64,000 nt of DNA. It comes from Bradyrhizobium_A sp052115025 (GTDB lineage: Bacteria > Pseudomonadota > Alphaproteobacteria > Rhizobiales > Xanthobacteraceae). Under the pieces are notes generated by a model. It worked only from the letters and a program-made list of their open reading frames with translations, did not search any database and was not told the origin of the DNA. The position numbers were made by a program, and so were the translations under genes. This document shows positions 27,651-35,967 of the stretch, one piece after another; position 1 is the first letter of the stretch; the number at the start of each line of letters is the position of its first letter. The stretch is from assembly GCF_052115025.1 (NCBI RefSeq), contig NZ_JBFRFW010000020.1, positions 1-64,000 on the forward strand, given 5' to 3'.

Positions 27651-28625
27651 CTAAAGCCACTTCTTCCACTTGAAGAACAGGTAGGGCAGCACCGCGGCGA
27701 GCACCATGGCGGCGAGCGCCACGGGATAGCCGATCGACCATTCGAGCTCGGGCATCGCCTTGAAGTTCATGCCGTAGATCGAGGCGATCAGGGTCGGGGG
27801 CATCAGCACCACCGCCATCACCGAGAACAGCTTGATGATGTTGTTCTGCTCGAGGTTGACGACACCCAGCATGGCGTCGAGCACGAACTGGATCTTGTTG
27901 GAGAGATACGAGGCGTGGTCGGTCAGCGAGTGCACGTCGCGCTGCATGGTCTTGAACATCGCCTTCTGTTCCTTGCTCCAGCGGCCATTGTCGGTCTCGA
28001 CCGCCAGGAACGACAGCACGCGGCCGATCGACACCAGGCTCTCGCGCACCTTGGAGACGAGGTCGCCCTTCTTGCCGATGAACAGCAGGATCTGGGAATA
28101 GGTCCGGGCGTGGCCGCGATCCGCCGAGGGCTCGAAGATCTGGTTGCTGACGCTGTCGACGTCGGCGCCGGCGCGCTCGAGGATGTCGGCGTTGCGATCG
28201 ATCACCGCGTCGAGCAGATCAATCAGCACGGTGTCGCCGGTGATGTGGGCCGAACAGCCGCGGGCGAGCTTGGCCGCCACGAGCGGAAACGGCTTGGGCT
28301 CGTCATAGCGCACGGTGACGAGACGATGGTCGGTGAGGATGAACGATACCGGCGTGGTGCGCGGGGAGCCGGAATCGGCTGCGCACATCAGCGTCGCGGT
28401 CATGTAGCGCGCCCCATTCTCGATGTAGAGACGGCTGGAGATCTCGATCTCCTGCATGTCCTCGCGGGTCGGGATCTCGATCCCGACCAGCTTCTCGACC
28501 GCCTTGTCCTCGCCGGGCGACGGCGTCTTCAGGTCGATCCACACCGCCTCCGGCGGCAGCGTGTCGAGGCTGACGTCGTCGAATTTCTGGAGCGTGCCCG
28601 CGGCCGGGACGAAAGCTGTCAGCAT
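27651..28625 (-). CDS. corA: Magnesium/cobalt transport protein CorA
   Basis: 324 residues. A long cytoplasmic N-terminal domain is followed by two C-terminal membrane helices. The defining GMN loop is at residues 285-287 (SIYGMNFKAMPELEW), between helix 1 (SVMAVVLMPPTLIASIYG) and helix 2 (GYPVALAAMVLAAVLPYLFF), with the positively charged tail KWKKWL. The protein forms a pentameric Mg2+ (Co2+, Ni2+) channel in the inner membrane. It is followed by a HAD phosphatase gene 6 bp downstream. No Mg-sensing leader was recognised in the 418 bp upstream. Confidence 0.95.
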   Translation of the reverse strand: MLTAFVPAAGTLQKFDDVSLDTLPPEAVWIDLKTPSPGEDKAVEKLVGIEIPTREDMQEIEISSRLYIENGARYMTATLMCAADSGSPRTTPVSFILTDHRLVTVRYDEPKPFPLVAAKLARGCSAHITGDTVLIDLLDAVIDRNADILERAGADVDSVSNQIFEPSADRGHARTYSQILLFIGKKGDLVSKVRESLVSIGRVLSFLAVETDNGRWSKEQKAMFKTMQRDVHSLTDHASYLSNKIQFVLDAMLGVVNLEQNNIIKLFSVMAVVLMPPTLIASIYGMNFKAMPELEWSIGYPVALAAMVLAAVLPYLFFKWKKWL

Positions 28626-29043
28626 CGCAAATCCTTCTCCCCGCGCCCCGCCCGTCGGCGCGGCCCCGCGCGATGCAGACGCGGCACCATGGCACCGCCG
28701 TTTCGCGCGGCTCCCTCCCCGTCAAAGCGCAAATCACCGCGATTCGTGCAACAGCAACGCGGCCCCTGCCGCGCCTCGCCGCCCCCCGGGGGGCGCCGGT
28801 TCAACAGCATTGTTTTGCGACGCACAGGTGACAGTGGCTTGCCGGTGCCGGCAACTTGCCCAATCGCACGGCAGAGCCTGAAAAACCCGCGGCAAAAATG
28901 CCACAGGTGCTTCGCCGCATGGCCCAAGAGCGAGGGAATGAGTGGAATTGCCGCAGCCACATGCGATAATCACTGTCATCCGGAATCGGCGGCTGGGGGC
29001 TGCCCATCCCGCGAGATTGCGTGGGAATTCAACGGGAACTGAG
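28626..29043. other. Divergent intergenic region between corA and the L,D-transpeptidases
   Basis: 418 bp with no supported gene. It must carry promoters for corA (minus) and the first transpeptidase (plus). A segment around 28855-28990 is less GC-biased and includes short A-tracts. Frames open across this region belong to antisense shadows of the two neighbours or lack any coding signal. Confidence 0.4.
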
Positions 29044-29715
29044 ATGCCGTCGCTCGGATCCAAACTGGGAATTGTCGCCGCCAGCGTGATGCTGGCCGGC
29101 TGCATGCAGGCCACCACCTTCGAGAAGACCTCCGAGGCGAACTTCAAGCCGCGGGACAAGGACTATCTCGCCAAGGTCAGCTACCAGAAGGTTCAGGTGC
29201 CCGAGCCGTTCCGGCGCGCCATTGTGGACTATCACCGCAAGGAAGCGCCCGGCTCGATCCTGGTGGATTCCGACAACCATTACCTCTACTACGTCCTCGA
29301 TAGCGGCAAGGCGATCCGCTACGGCATCACCGTCGGCGAAGAGGCCATGGCGTGGTCCGGTGTCGCCAAGGTCGGCAGCATGACCGAATGGCCGGCATGG
29401 CATCCGACCAAGGGCGAAATCGAACGGCTCGGCGTGCCGACCTTCGTGGCGCCCGGTCCGGACAATCCGATGGGCTCACGGGCGCTGTACCTCTATTCGG
29501 GCGGCAAGGACACGCTGTTCCGGATCCACGGCACCAACCAGCCGGAATATATCGGCGCCTCGATCTCGTCGGGCTGCATCCGCATGACCAACGAGGACGT
29601 CATCGACCTCTACAACCGCGTCAAGCTTGGCACGGTCGTGGTCGTGCTGCAGCCGAAGCAGGGCGACTCGCCCTACAATCCGAAGTTGGCGCTGCAAGGC
29701 GGCGCGAGCTACTGA
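29044..29715 (+). CDS. L,D-transpeptidase (YkuD), lipoprotein, tandem copy 1
   Basis: 223 residues from the ATG at 29044. The lipobox VMLAGC places the lipidated cysteine at residue 20. The YkuD domain spans about 70-205, with YYVLDSGKAIRYGI, His162 in FRIHGTNQPE, and the catalytic Cys178 in GASISSGCIRM, the conserved HxGT...SxGCxR pattern. L,D-transpeptidases make 3-3 peptidoglycan crosslinks or attach outer-membrane lipoproteins or proteins to peptidoglycan; which one applies here is unknown. The next gene is a close paralogue with the same layout. Divergent from corA. Confidence 0.95.
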   Translation: MPSLGSKLGIVAASVMLAGCMQATTFEKTSEANFKPRDKDYLAKVSYQKVQVPEPFRRAIVDYHRKEAPGSILVDSDNHYLYYVLDSGKAIRYGITVGEEAMAWSGVAKVGSMTEWPAWHPTKGEIERLGVPTFVAPGPDNPMGSRALYLYSGGKDTLFRIHGTNQPEYIGASISSGCIRMTNEDVIDLYNRVKLGTVVVVLQPKQGDSPYNPKLALQGGASY

Positions 29716-29944
29716 GCCGGAGGGCTCGGAGGCAACGCGGGCGGCCCCGCCCGTGGATATCAGCGGCTTGCGCAATCCAGGCGACAGGGCTGCAGGCGAC
29801 GGTGTCACGGCACGGCTGTGACGCCCGCAGGATGGTTTGGTGCGATGCCGACTGCGCGCAGCGGTCGCACCTGGAAGAGACGGCACGCGCAGGTACGAAC
29901 ATCTATAATGACTTGTGAAAAGTCGATTTGCTGGGAATGAACTG

Positions 29945-30625
29945 ATGGCGTCTTTCGGAGTGAAGCTGGGTCTGGTGTGCGCGAGCCTGATGCTCGCGGG
30001 CTGCATGCAGGCCACCGTGTATGAGAAGGCCCCCGAGGCCAGCCTGACCTCGCGTGACAAGGACCAGCTGGCGAAAGCGCGCTACGCCAAGGTCGCGGTC
30101 CCCGAGCCTTACCGCCGCGCCATTGTCGACTACCATCGCAAGGAAGCGCCGGGCTCGATCCTGGTCGATTCCGACAACCACTACCTCTACTACGTGCTCG
30201 AAGGCGGCAAGGCGCTCCGCTACGGCGTGACCGTCGGCGAGGAAGCCCTGGCGTTCTCCGGCGTCGCCCGCGTCGGCAACATGCAGGAATGGCCGAAGTG
30301 GACGCCGACCGCTGATATCCACAAGCGCATCGAAGGCCTGCCGCAGCAGGTCGCCGGCGGCATCGACAACCCGCTCGGCGCGCGCGCTCTCTATCTCTAC
30401 CAGGGCAACAAGGACACCCTGTTCCGCATCCATGGCACCAACCAGCCGGAGTACATCGGCGCCTCGATCTCGTCGGGCTGCATCCGCATGACCAACGAGG
30501 ACGTCATCGACCTCTACAGCCGGGTGAAGATGAACAGCGTCGTCGTGGTGCTCGAGCCCAAGCATGGCGACTCGCCGACCAACCCCAAGCTCGCACTGCA
30601 GGGCCCGGCCAGCTCGCCGTACTGA
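29945..30625 (+). CDS. L,D-transpeptidase (YkuD), lipoprotein, tandem copy 2
   Basis: 226 residues from the ATG at 29945. Lipobox LMLAGC with the lipidated Cys20, then a YkuD domain with His163 and catalytic Cys179 in GASISSGCIRM. The two tandem proteins are alike along almost their whole length, differing most at about residues 118-140 (PTADIHKRIEGLPQ here). The gap between them is 229 bp with no gene. A strong terminator follows, so copy 2 ends the unit. The pair indicates local duplication. Separate specificity or timing is inferred, not shown. Confidence 0.95.
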   Translation: MASFGVKLGLVCASLMLAGCMQATVYEKAPEASLTSRDKDQLAKARYAKVAVPEPYRRAIVDYHRKEAPGSILVDSDNHYLYYVLEGGKALRYGVTVGEEALAFSGVARVGNMQEWPKWTPTADIHKRIEGLPQQVAGGIDNPLGARALYLYQGNKDTLFRIHGTNQPEYIGASISSGCIRMTNEDVIDLYSRVKMNSVVVVLEPKHGDSPTNPKLALQGPASSPY

Positions 30626-30651
30626 GCCGCGCAAGCGAGGTTGAATAAAAG

Positions 30652-30681
30652 AGCGCCGGGGCCGCCCCGGCGCTTTTTTTT
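30652..30681. terminator. Bidirectional rho-independent terminator
   Basis: A 10-bp perfect stem, AGCGCCGGGG and CCCCGGCGCT, with a 3-nt loop (CCG), followed by eight T on the plus strand. On the minus strand the stem is followed by TTTTATTC. It sits between the convergent transpeptidase and extensin-like genes and can serve both. Confidence 0.93.
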
Positions 30682-30685
30682 GCCC

Positions 30686-31840
30686 TTAAGGCGACCGCGG
30701 CATGCGCTTACGTGCGGGCCGTTCTGCAGACTTCTTCGCGGGAGCAGGCACCGGCGGCGCCGCGGCCGGCTCGCCCGCCTCGGGCTCCTCCACCTCAGCC
30801 CCGGCCGGGGCTTCGGGCTGCCGTGCCTCAGGGGCGCCCTGCCCGGCCTCGCGCGCCGCTGCGCCAGCCGCTCCGCGGGTTTCGGCGACCTCTCGCGGCG
30901 GCGCCTCCGGCGGCCGCTCCGCGGGCATGAGCGGGGCCACGGCAGGCAGCGGATCATAGACGTCCCACTGGCACGTCCGATAACCGCCGCGCCGCTCGGC
31001 GAGGTCGAGATGGATGTGGTCCTCGTGGTACCAGTCCGAGCCCGGCCCAAGCACGGTGGCGAAGCGCGCACACACCGAGCGCAACACCTCCTCGCGCACC
31101 GCACGCGGCTCACCGCGGTCGGTCAGCGAAATGAAACGACCGCTCGCCAGCCGCAGGCCGCGCACGTCGAGCGCATTGGCGCGGCCATGCTCGGACAGCT
31201 TGGCGCCGGCGACGCGGTTGCGACCACGACACTCGAACGAGTCGAAGTTGTCGATCTCGCTCGCCATGGTGCCGAGCCGCTCCGCGAGCGGCGCAATGTC
31301 GCCGCGCACCCAGTCGGCGATCGCCCGCGCCATCGGACAGCGCAGGATCGCCGCCGGCTTGACCGCGACGCGCCGGCCGCCGCCGAGCACCACGGCCTCG
31401 AGCCGCACCAGGTCCTCGCCGCCGCAGGCGCCAGGACCGCGGATCGGCGCGATGCTCGGCGCGATCGCGACCTCCTCCGTCAGCGCGATGCGGCAGGGCG
31501 ACTGCGGCGGCACGGCCGGAGCGGTGGCCGCCCCTGTCCTGGCGCTCGGCTTGTCGCCCGGCCGGACGTCGGACGGGGCCGCCGCCTCGCCGTCCCCCGC
31601 CTTCGCCTCGTCCACTGGCGTCTCGGCTGCGGCAGACTTGTCCGCCGCGGCATCGATCGCCGGCCGGGCGGGCGCGGCCGCCGGACGCGGCCGGGGCAGC
31701 GGCACGTCGCTGCGCGCCGCCACGGGCAGCACGCCGAACAGCACCCAAACCAGCACCGCAAAAGGGCGTATTGTCCTTTCGCCGCAGGACTTTCGGCCAG
31801 ATGGCCATTTGCGACCGACCCGGTCCGCGCTAGACTTCAT
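30686..31840 (-). CDS. Extensin-like C-terminal domain protein, secreted
   Basis: 384 residues. A basic N-terminus and hydrophobic segment (FAVLVWVLFGVLPVAARS) form a signal peptide. A Pro/Ala-rich low-complexity spacer (about 45-115) leads to the extensin-like domain (about 118-300), with PCRIALTEEVAIAP, GACGGEDLVRLEAV, MARAIADWV, NFDSFECRGRNRVAGAKLSE, LDVRGLRLASG and GSDWYHEDHIHLDL. The C-terminus is again Pro/Ala-rich and ends in basic residues. The HxxDxH-like segment (HEDHIHLDL) suggests a Zn-dependent peptidase/amidase-type fold; the family function is unknown. It is convergent with the L,D-transpeptidases, consistent with an envelope role. Confidence 0.9.
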   Translation of the reverse strand: MKSSADRVGRKWPSGRKSCGERTIRPFAVLVWVLFGVLPVAARSDVPLPRPRPAAAPARPAIDAAADKSAAAETPVDEAKAGDGEAAAPSDVRPGDKPSARTGAATAPAVPPQSPCRIALTEEVAIAPSIAPIRGPGACGGEDLVRLEAVVLGGGRRVAVKPAAILRCPMARAIADWVRGDIAPLAERLGTMASEIDNFDSFECRGRNRVAGAKLSEHGRANALDVRGLRLASGRFISLTDRGEPRAVREEVLRSVCARFATVLGPGSDWYHEDHIHLDLAERRGGYRTCQWDVYDPLPAVAPLMPAERPPEAPPREVAETRGAAGAAAREAGQGAPEARQPEAPAGAEVEEPEAGEPAAAPPVPAPAKKSAERPARKRMPRSP

Positions 31841-31922
31841 CGCAATCCCCTAGAGCATTTTCCGGCGAAGCGGAATAAGCATCGGGGACAGTAAAAACCG
31901 ATCTGTGAGGAGGAGACACCGG

Positions 31923-33551
31923 ATGCTTGGCTTGATGCAGGACTGGCCGTTGCTGTGCCATCGGATCATCGATCACGCCGCCAGGGTCCATGGCAGCCAG
32001 GAGGTCGTGACCCGCTCGGTGGAAGGGCCGATCCATCGCACCACCTACGCCGAGATTCGAACCCGCGCGCTCAATGTCGCGCAACGCCTCGACCGCGACG
32101 GCATCAAGTTCGGTGACCGCGTTGCCACCATCGCCTGGAACACCTGGCGACATCTCGAGTGCTGGTACGGCATCATGGGCATCGGCGCCGTCTGCCACAC
32201 CGTGAACCCGCGGCTGTTTCCGGACCAGATCGCCTGGATCGTCAACCACGCTCAGGACCGCATCGTCATCACCGACCTGACCTTCGTCCCGATCCTGGAG
32301 AAGATCGCGACCAGCCTGCCGAGCGTCGAGCGCTATGTCGTGCTCACCGACAAGGCACACATGCCGCAGACCACGCTGAAGAACGCGATCGCCTATGAGG
32401 ACTGGATCGCCGAGGTCGACGGCAACTTCGCCTGGAAGGAGTTCGATGAGAACACCGCGGCGGCGATGTGCTACACTTCCGGTACCACCGGCGATCCCAA
32501 GGGCGTGCTGTATTCGCATCGTTCCAACGTGCTCCACGCACTGATGGCCAACACCAAGGACTCGCTCGGCGCCAGCGCCAACGACACAATGCTGCCGGTG
32601 GTGCCTCTGTTCCATGCCAACAGCTGGGGCATCGCGTTCTCCGCGCCGTCGATGGGAACCAAGCTGGTGATGCCCGGCGCCAAGCTCGACGGCGCCTCGG
32701 TCTATGAGCTGATGGACACCGAGAAGGTGACGATCACCGCCGGCGTGCCGACGGTGTGGCTGATGCTGCTCAACCACATGGCCGCCAACAAGCTGTCGCT
32801 GCCGCATCTCAAGCTGGTGGTGTGCGGCGGCTCGGCGATGCCGCGCTCGATGATCAAGACGTTCGCCGACATGGGCATCGACTCGCGCCATGCCTGGGGC
32901 ATGACCGAGATGAGCCCGATCGGCACGCTCGCCGCGCTGAAGCCGCCGTTCGACAAGCTGGAAGGCGACAAGAAGCTCGACGTGCTGCAGACGCAGGGCT
33001 ACCCGCCGTTCGGCGTCGAGATGAAGATCACCGACGACGAAGGCAAGGAGCTGCCGTGGGACGGCAAGACCTTCGGCCGCCTCAAGGTCAGCGGTCCGGC
33101 GGTGGCGAAGGCCTACTATCGCGTCGACGGCAACATCCTCGATGGCGAGGGTTATTTCGACACCGGCGACGTCGCCACCATCGACGAGGCCGGCTACATG
33201 AGGATCACCGACCGCTCCAAGGACGTGATCAAGTCCGGCGGCGAGTGGATTTCGTCGATCGATCTGGAAAATCTCGCGGTCGGCCATCCCAAGGTGGCGG
33301 AAGCCGCGGTGATCGGCGTCGCGCACCCCAAATGGGACGAGCGGCCGCTGCTGATCATCCAGCTCAAGGACGGCCAGACCGCGACGCGCGAGGAGATCCT
33401 CAGCTACATGGACGGCAAGATCGCCAAGTGGTGGATGCCGGACGACGTCACCTTCGTCACCGCGATCCCCCATACCGCGACCGGCAAGATCCTGAAGACG
33501 GCGCTGCGCGACCAGTTCAAGGACTATACGCTGCCGACCGCGGCGGCGTGA
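31923..33551 (+). CDS. Acyl-CoA synthetase, 3-(methylthio)propionyl-CoA ligase / medium-chain type
   Basis: 542 residues from the ATG at 31923, with GAGGAG 8 nt upstream. Motifs of the AMP-forming (ANL) family: CYTSGTTGDPKG at about 183-194, HAWGMTEMSPIG, GYFDTGDVATID, KSGGEWISSIDLEN and TATGKILKTALR with the catalytic Lys. Enzymes of this length and beginning (MLGLMQDWPLLCHRI) are annotated as long- or medium-chain fatty-acid-CoA ligases, and as the DmdB methylthiopropionyl-CoA ligase type. The substrate cannot be settled from sequence. It is divergent from the extensin-like gene and stands alone. Confidence 0.93.
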   Translation: MLGLMQDWPLLCHRIIDHAARVHGSQEVVTRSVEGPIHRTTYAEIRTRALNVAQRLDRDGIKFGDRVATIAWNTWRHLECWYGIMGIGAVCHTVNPRLFPDQIAWIVNHAQDRIVITDLTFVPILEKIATSLPSVERYVVLTDKAHMPQTTLKNAIAYEDWIAEVDGNFAWKEFDENTAAAMCYTSGTTGDPKGVLYSHRSNVLHALMANTKDSLGASANDTMLPVVPLFHANSWGIAFSAPSMGTKLVMPGAKLDGASVYELMDTEKVTITAGVPTVWLMLLNHMAANKLSLPHLKLVVCGGSAMPRSMIKTFADMGIDSRHAWGMTEMSPIGTLAALKPPFDKLEGDKKLDVLQTQGYPPFGVEMKITDDEGKELPWDGKTFGRLKVSGPAVAKAYYRVDGNILDGEGYFDTGDVATIDEAGYMRITDRSKDVIKSGGEWISSIDLENLAVGHPKVAEAAVIGVAHPKWDERPLLIIQLKDGQTATREEILSYMDGKIAKWWMPDDVTFVTAIPHTATGKILKTALRDQFKDYTLPTAAA

Positions 33552-33584
33552 GACGCCCGGCCTCGTTCATGGGATGACCTGCGT

Positions 33585-33609
33585 CGTGCCCGGCCATGTG
33601 CCGGGCACG
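33585..33609. repeat. Short perfect palindrome downstream of the acyl-CoA ligase
   Basis: CGTGCCCGGC, CATGT, GCCGGGCACG: 10-bp perfect arms with a 5-nt loop, 34 bp after the stop codon. No T-run follows, so it may be a repeat-type hairpin or an attenuating 3' structure rather than a true terminator. Confidence 0.6.
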
Positions 33610-33736
33610 ATGCGTTTGGGGAGCTCCCTGACCGTCGCTCCGAACCCCGCGGAGCAGCGATCGTGCCCTTTTCTCCAATCGCCGCTTGAATTTACCGCCG
33701 AGGCATGGTCTCAACCGGCTGTTCGTTACCGGCCGT

Positions 33737-33785
33737 TCTCCTCGTCCTGAGGAGCCCGTGAACACGGGCGTCTCGCAGGATCAGG
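33737..33785. repeat. Degenerate family A hairpin
   Basis: A TCTCCTCGTCCTGAGGAG stem with GTCTCGCAGGATCAGG after it matches one half of the paired-hairpin repeat found at 35847 and elsewhere, with substitutions. It lies in the 330-bp gap before the DUF1499 gene, which otherwise has nothing recognisable. Confidence 0.55.
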
Positions 33786-33881
33786 CCAGCACGGGCCGGA
33801 CCTCCTGGCGTGAGGCGCGGCCGGATGGCCGTTCCTCACCCATGGGGCGTGACCACGCGGCGGACCCAACAGGACGGTGAG

Positions 33882-34730
33882 ATGGCCCGCAGGTTCTCCG
33901 CGCCTTATCAACTGGAGCCGGTGTCGGCGCTCGCCACCTGGGCGCGCACGCTTGCGGTGTTCTCGCTGGTCGCAACCGCCGGATCGATCCTCGTCATCCG
34001 CTTCGGCTTCCTCGAGTTCAAGCCGGCGCTGATGACGTTCTTCGGCGCGCTGGGGCTCGCCGCGCTGTCGATCCTGGTAGCGTTCGCCGCCTTCGCCGCG
34101 ATCTGGCAAAACGGCTCGCGCGGCATGGGGCGCATTTTCATCGCCCTGCTGATCGACGTCGCGATCCTTGCCTATCCCGCCTATCTCGGCCTGCAGTACC
34201 GCAAGCTGCCGGCGATCCACGACATCACCACCGATCCGATCGATCCGCCGCGCTTCGATGCGCTGGCGCGGCTGCGCACCGGCGACGGCACCAACCCCGC
34301 GGCTTATGCCGGCCTCTACTCCGCCGAGCAGCAGCAGCAGGCGTATCCGGACATCGAGCCGGTGACGCTGGAGGTGCCGCCGCAGCGCGCCTTCGAGGAG
34401 ACGCTGAAACTCGTCACCCGGCGCAAATGGCTGATCATCGACGAGCGCGCACCACAGCCGCCGCGCATGATCGGCCGCATCGAGGCCGTGGCGCGCACGC
34501 CGATCATGGGCTTTCGCGAAGACATCTCGATCCGGGTGCAGCCCGATGCCGACGGCTCGCGCGTCGATATCCGCTCCGCCTCGCGCTATTTCGAGCACGA
34601 CCTCGGCACCAACGCCGCGCGCGTCAGCAAGCTGATCGACGACCTCAACGACGCCGTCGACAACGCCAAGCCGGTGAAGAAGGCACCTGCGCCGAAGCCC
34701 GTGGCGCCGAAGGCGCCGGCGAAGCGGTAG
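33882..34730 (+). CDS. DUF1499 domain membrane protein
   Basis: 282 residues from the ATG at 33882. Three membrane segments lie at about 18-42, 47-71 and 80-105 (TLAVFSLVATAGSILVI, MTFFGALGLAALSILVAF, IFIALLIDVAILAYPAYL). A DUF1499 domain follows at about 110-260 (DPPRFDALARLRTGDGTN, RRKWLIIDERAPQPPRM, GRIEAVARTPIMGFREDISI, SRYFEHDLGTNAARV). The C-terminus is Lys/Pro/Ala-rich. The function of DUF1499 is unknown; it is widespread in proteobacteria and plants. It is convergent with the metallo-hydrolase gene, and only 9 bp separates the two. Confidence 0.88.
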   Translation: MARRFSAPYQLEPVSALATWARTLAVFSLVATAGSILVIRFGFLEFKPALMTFFGALGLAALSILVAFAAFAAIWQNGSRGMGRIFIALLIDVAILAYPAYLGLQYRKLPAIHDITTDPIDPPRFDALARLRTGDGTNPAAYAGLYSAEQQQQAYPDIEPVTLEVPPQRAFEETLKLVTRRKWLIIDERAPQPPRMIGRIEAVARTPIMGFREDISIRVQPDADGSRVDIRSASRYFEHDLGTNAARVSKLIDDLNDAVDNAKPVKKAPAPKPVAPKAPAKR

Positions 34731-34739
34731 GCGCGTGTC

Positions 34740-35660
34740 CTAAACCAGGCGGTAGCTGCCCGCGATGGTGGGATCGCCCTCGGTCGCGACCACGCCGCGG
34801 TGGACGAGGTCCTCGAGGTGGGCCAGCACCGAATAACCCGCAGCCCCCGTGAGGCGCGGGTCGATGCCGATATAGATGGCGCGCACCAGGGTCGGAATAT
34901 CCGCCTCGCCCTTGCCGAGGCGGTGCAGGATGGAGGCCTCCCGCGCCTTGCGGTGACGGATCAGGAAGCGCACGAAGCGTTGCGCTTCCGGGATCTCCGG
35001 ACCGTGGCCGGAGAAGTACAGCGTCTCGTCACGCCCGGCGAGCTTCTCGAGCGACGCCATGTAGTCGACCATCGAGCCGTCCGGCGGCGCGACGATCGAG
35101 GTCGACCAGCCCATCACATGGTCGCCGACAAAGGTGAGCTTGCGCTCCGGCCAGGCGAAGGCGACGTGGTTGGCGGTATGGCCGGGCGTGAACACCGCCT
35201 CGAGTGCAAAGCCATCGCCGGTGATGATGTCGCCGTCGCGCACAACCTGATCCGGCACGAAGTCGCGGTCGGCGCCGGACTCGGTGGTCGCCTTCTCGCT
35301 CTCATAGCGCGGGCGCGATGCGCGGTGCGGCCCTTCGGCATAGACCGTCGCACCGGTCGCCGCCTTGATGCGCGGCGTGTTCGGCGAATGGTCCTTGTGG
35401 GTGTGGGTGACAAGGATGTGGGTCACGGTCTCGCCGCGCACCGCATCGAGCAGCGCGCTGGCGTGTGCCTCGTTATCCGGGCCAGGATCGATAATCGCGA
35501 CCTTGCCGCGGCCGACGATGTAGCTGACCGTGCCGGTGAAGGTGAACGGCGAAGGATTATTGCAGACGATGCGCCGTACGCCGGGCACCACCTCTTCCAC
35601 CACGCCATGCTTCAGCGGGAAGTCGCGGTTGAAGGGAATGTCGTCGTTGTCGTCAGCCAT
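34740..35660 (-). CDS. MBL-fold metallo-hydrolase (LACTB2-like)
   Basis: 306 residues from the ATG at 35660. The frame stays open through an upstream repeat, which is why a longer start is rejected. The metal-binding motif HTHKDH lies at residues 86-91, with GHTANHVAF and a later GHGPE histidine as further ligands. Strands YIVGRGKVAIIDPG and LTFVGDHVMGWST fit the fold. The C-terminal winged-helix-like tail (ILHRLGKGEADIPTLV) is typical of the LACTB2/ribonuclease-like clade. Activity is unknown: RNA, thioester or lactone hydrolysis are all possible. Confidence 0.9.
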   Translation of the reverse strand: MADDNDDIPFNRDFPLKHGVVEEVVPGVRRIVCNNPSPFTFTGTVSYIVGRGKVAIIDPGPDNEAHASALLDAVRGETVTHILVTHTHKDHSPNTPRIKAATGATVYAEGPHRASRPRYESEKATTESGADRDFVPDQVVRDGDIITGDGFALEAVFTPGHTANHVAFAWPERKLTFVGDHVMGWSTSIVAPPDGSMVDYMASLEKLAGRDETLYFSGHGPEIPEAQRFVRFLIRHRKAREASILHRLGKGEADIPTLVRAIYIGIDPRLTGAAGYSVLAHLEDLVHRGVVATEGDPTIAGSYRLV

Positions 35661-35719
35661 GGGGGCCTCTCGCAGCTCCGGCACGATCAAGGTCTTTTCC
35701 TCCGCCGCGAGGAAAAGAC

Positions 35720-35760
35720 GTGGATGGCCGGGACAAGCCCGGCCATGACGCAGAATATGA
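35720..35760. repeat. Short hairpin repeat, family C
   Basis: ATGGCCGGG, ACAAG, CCCGGCCAT form a perfect 9-bp stem, followed by GACGCAGAATATG. The same tail, GATGACGCAGAATATG, ends the family C element at 58176-58279. Confidence 0.65.
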
Positions 35761-35846
35761 TGGCGCGCTTCGCCGACACAACCGCGCTGTCCGCAGGTTC
35801 GGCTCGCATTTGAGCAGGATGAGTATACGGGCGCACATCGCGCCCG

Positions 35847-35952
35847 CTCCTCATGGTGAGGAGGCGCGCGAGCGCCGTCTCGAACCATGAGGCCGTAACG
35901 CCCGAGCCTCATCCTTCGAGACGCCCGCTGACGCGGGCTCCTCAGGATGAGG
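35847..35952. repeat. Paired-hairpin intergenic repeat, family A copy 2
   Basis: CTCCTCATGGTGAGGAG with GTCTCGAACCATGAGG, then GCCTCATCCTTCGAGACG with GGCTCCTCAGGATGAGG. Two hairpins joined by a short spacer, as at 26837. It occupies most of the gap before the glutaryl-CoA dehydrogenase 3' end. Confidence 0.85.
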
Positions 35953-35967
35953 GCCAGCGAGCGTCGC

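Noticed and set aside
27147..29042. 631-codon plus-strand open frame
   Set aside because: Antisense to the HAD and corA genes and ends in the intergenic region; no motifs.
28626..29043. Mg-responsive leader upstream of corA
   Set aside because: No M-box-like conserved blocks or terminator/antiterminator pair was visible.
31830..33473. 547-codon minus-strand open frame
   Set aside because: Antisense to the acyl-CoA ligase, whose family motifs are clear.
34740..35912. Longer upstream start for the metallo-hydrolase
   Set aside because: The extra 84 residues are encoded by intergenic repeats; the ATG at 35660 gives the family N-terminus.
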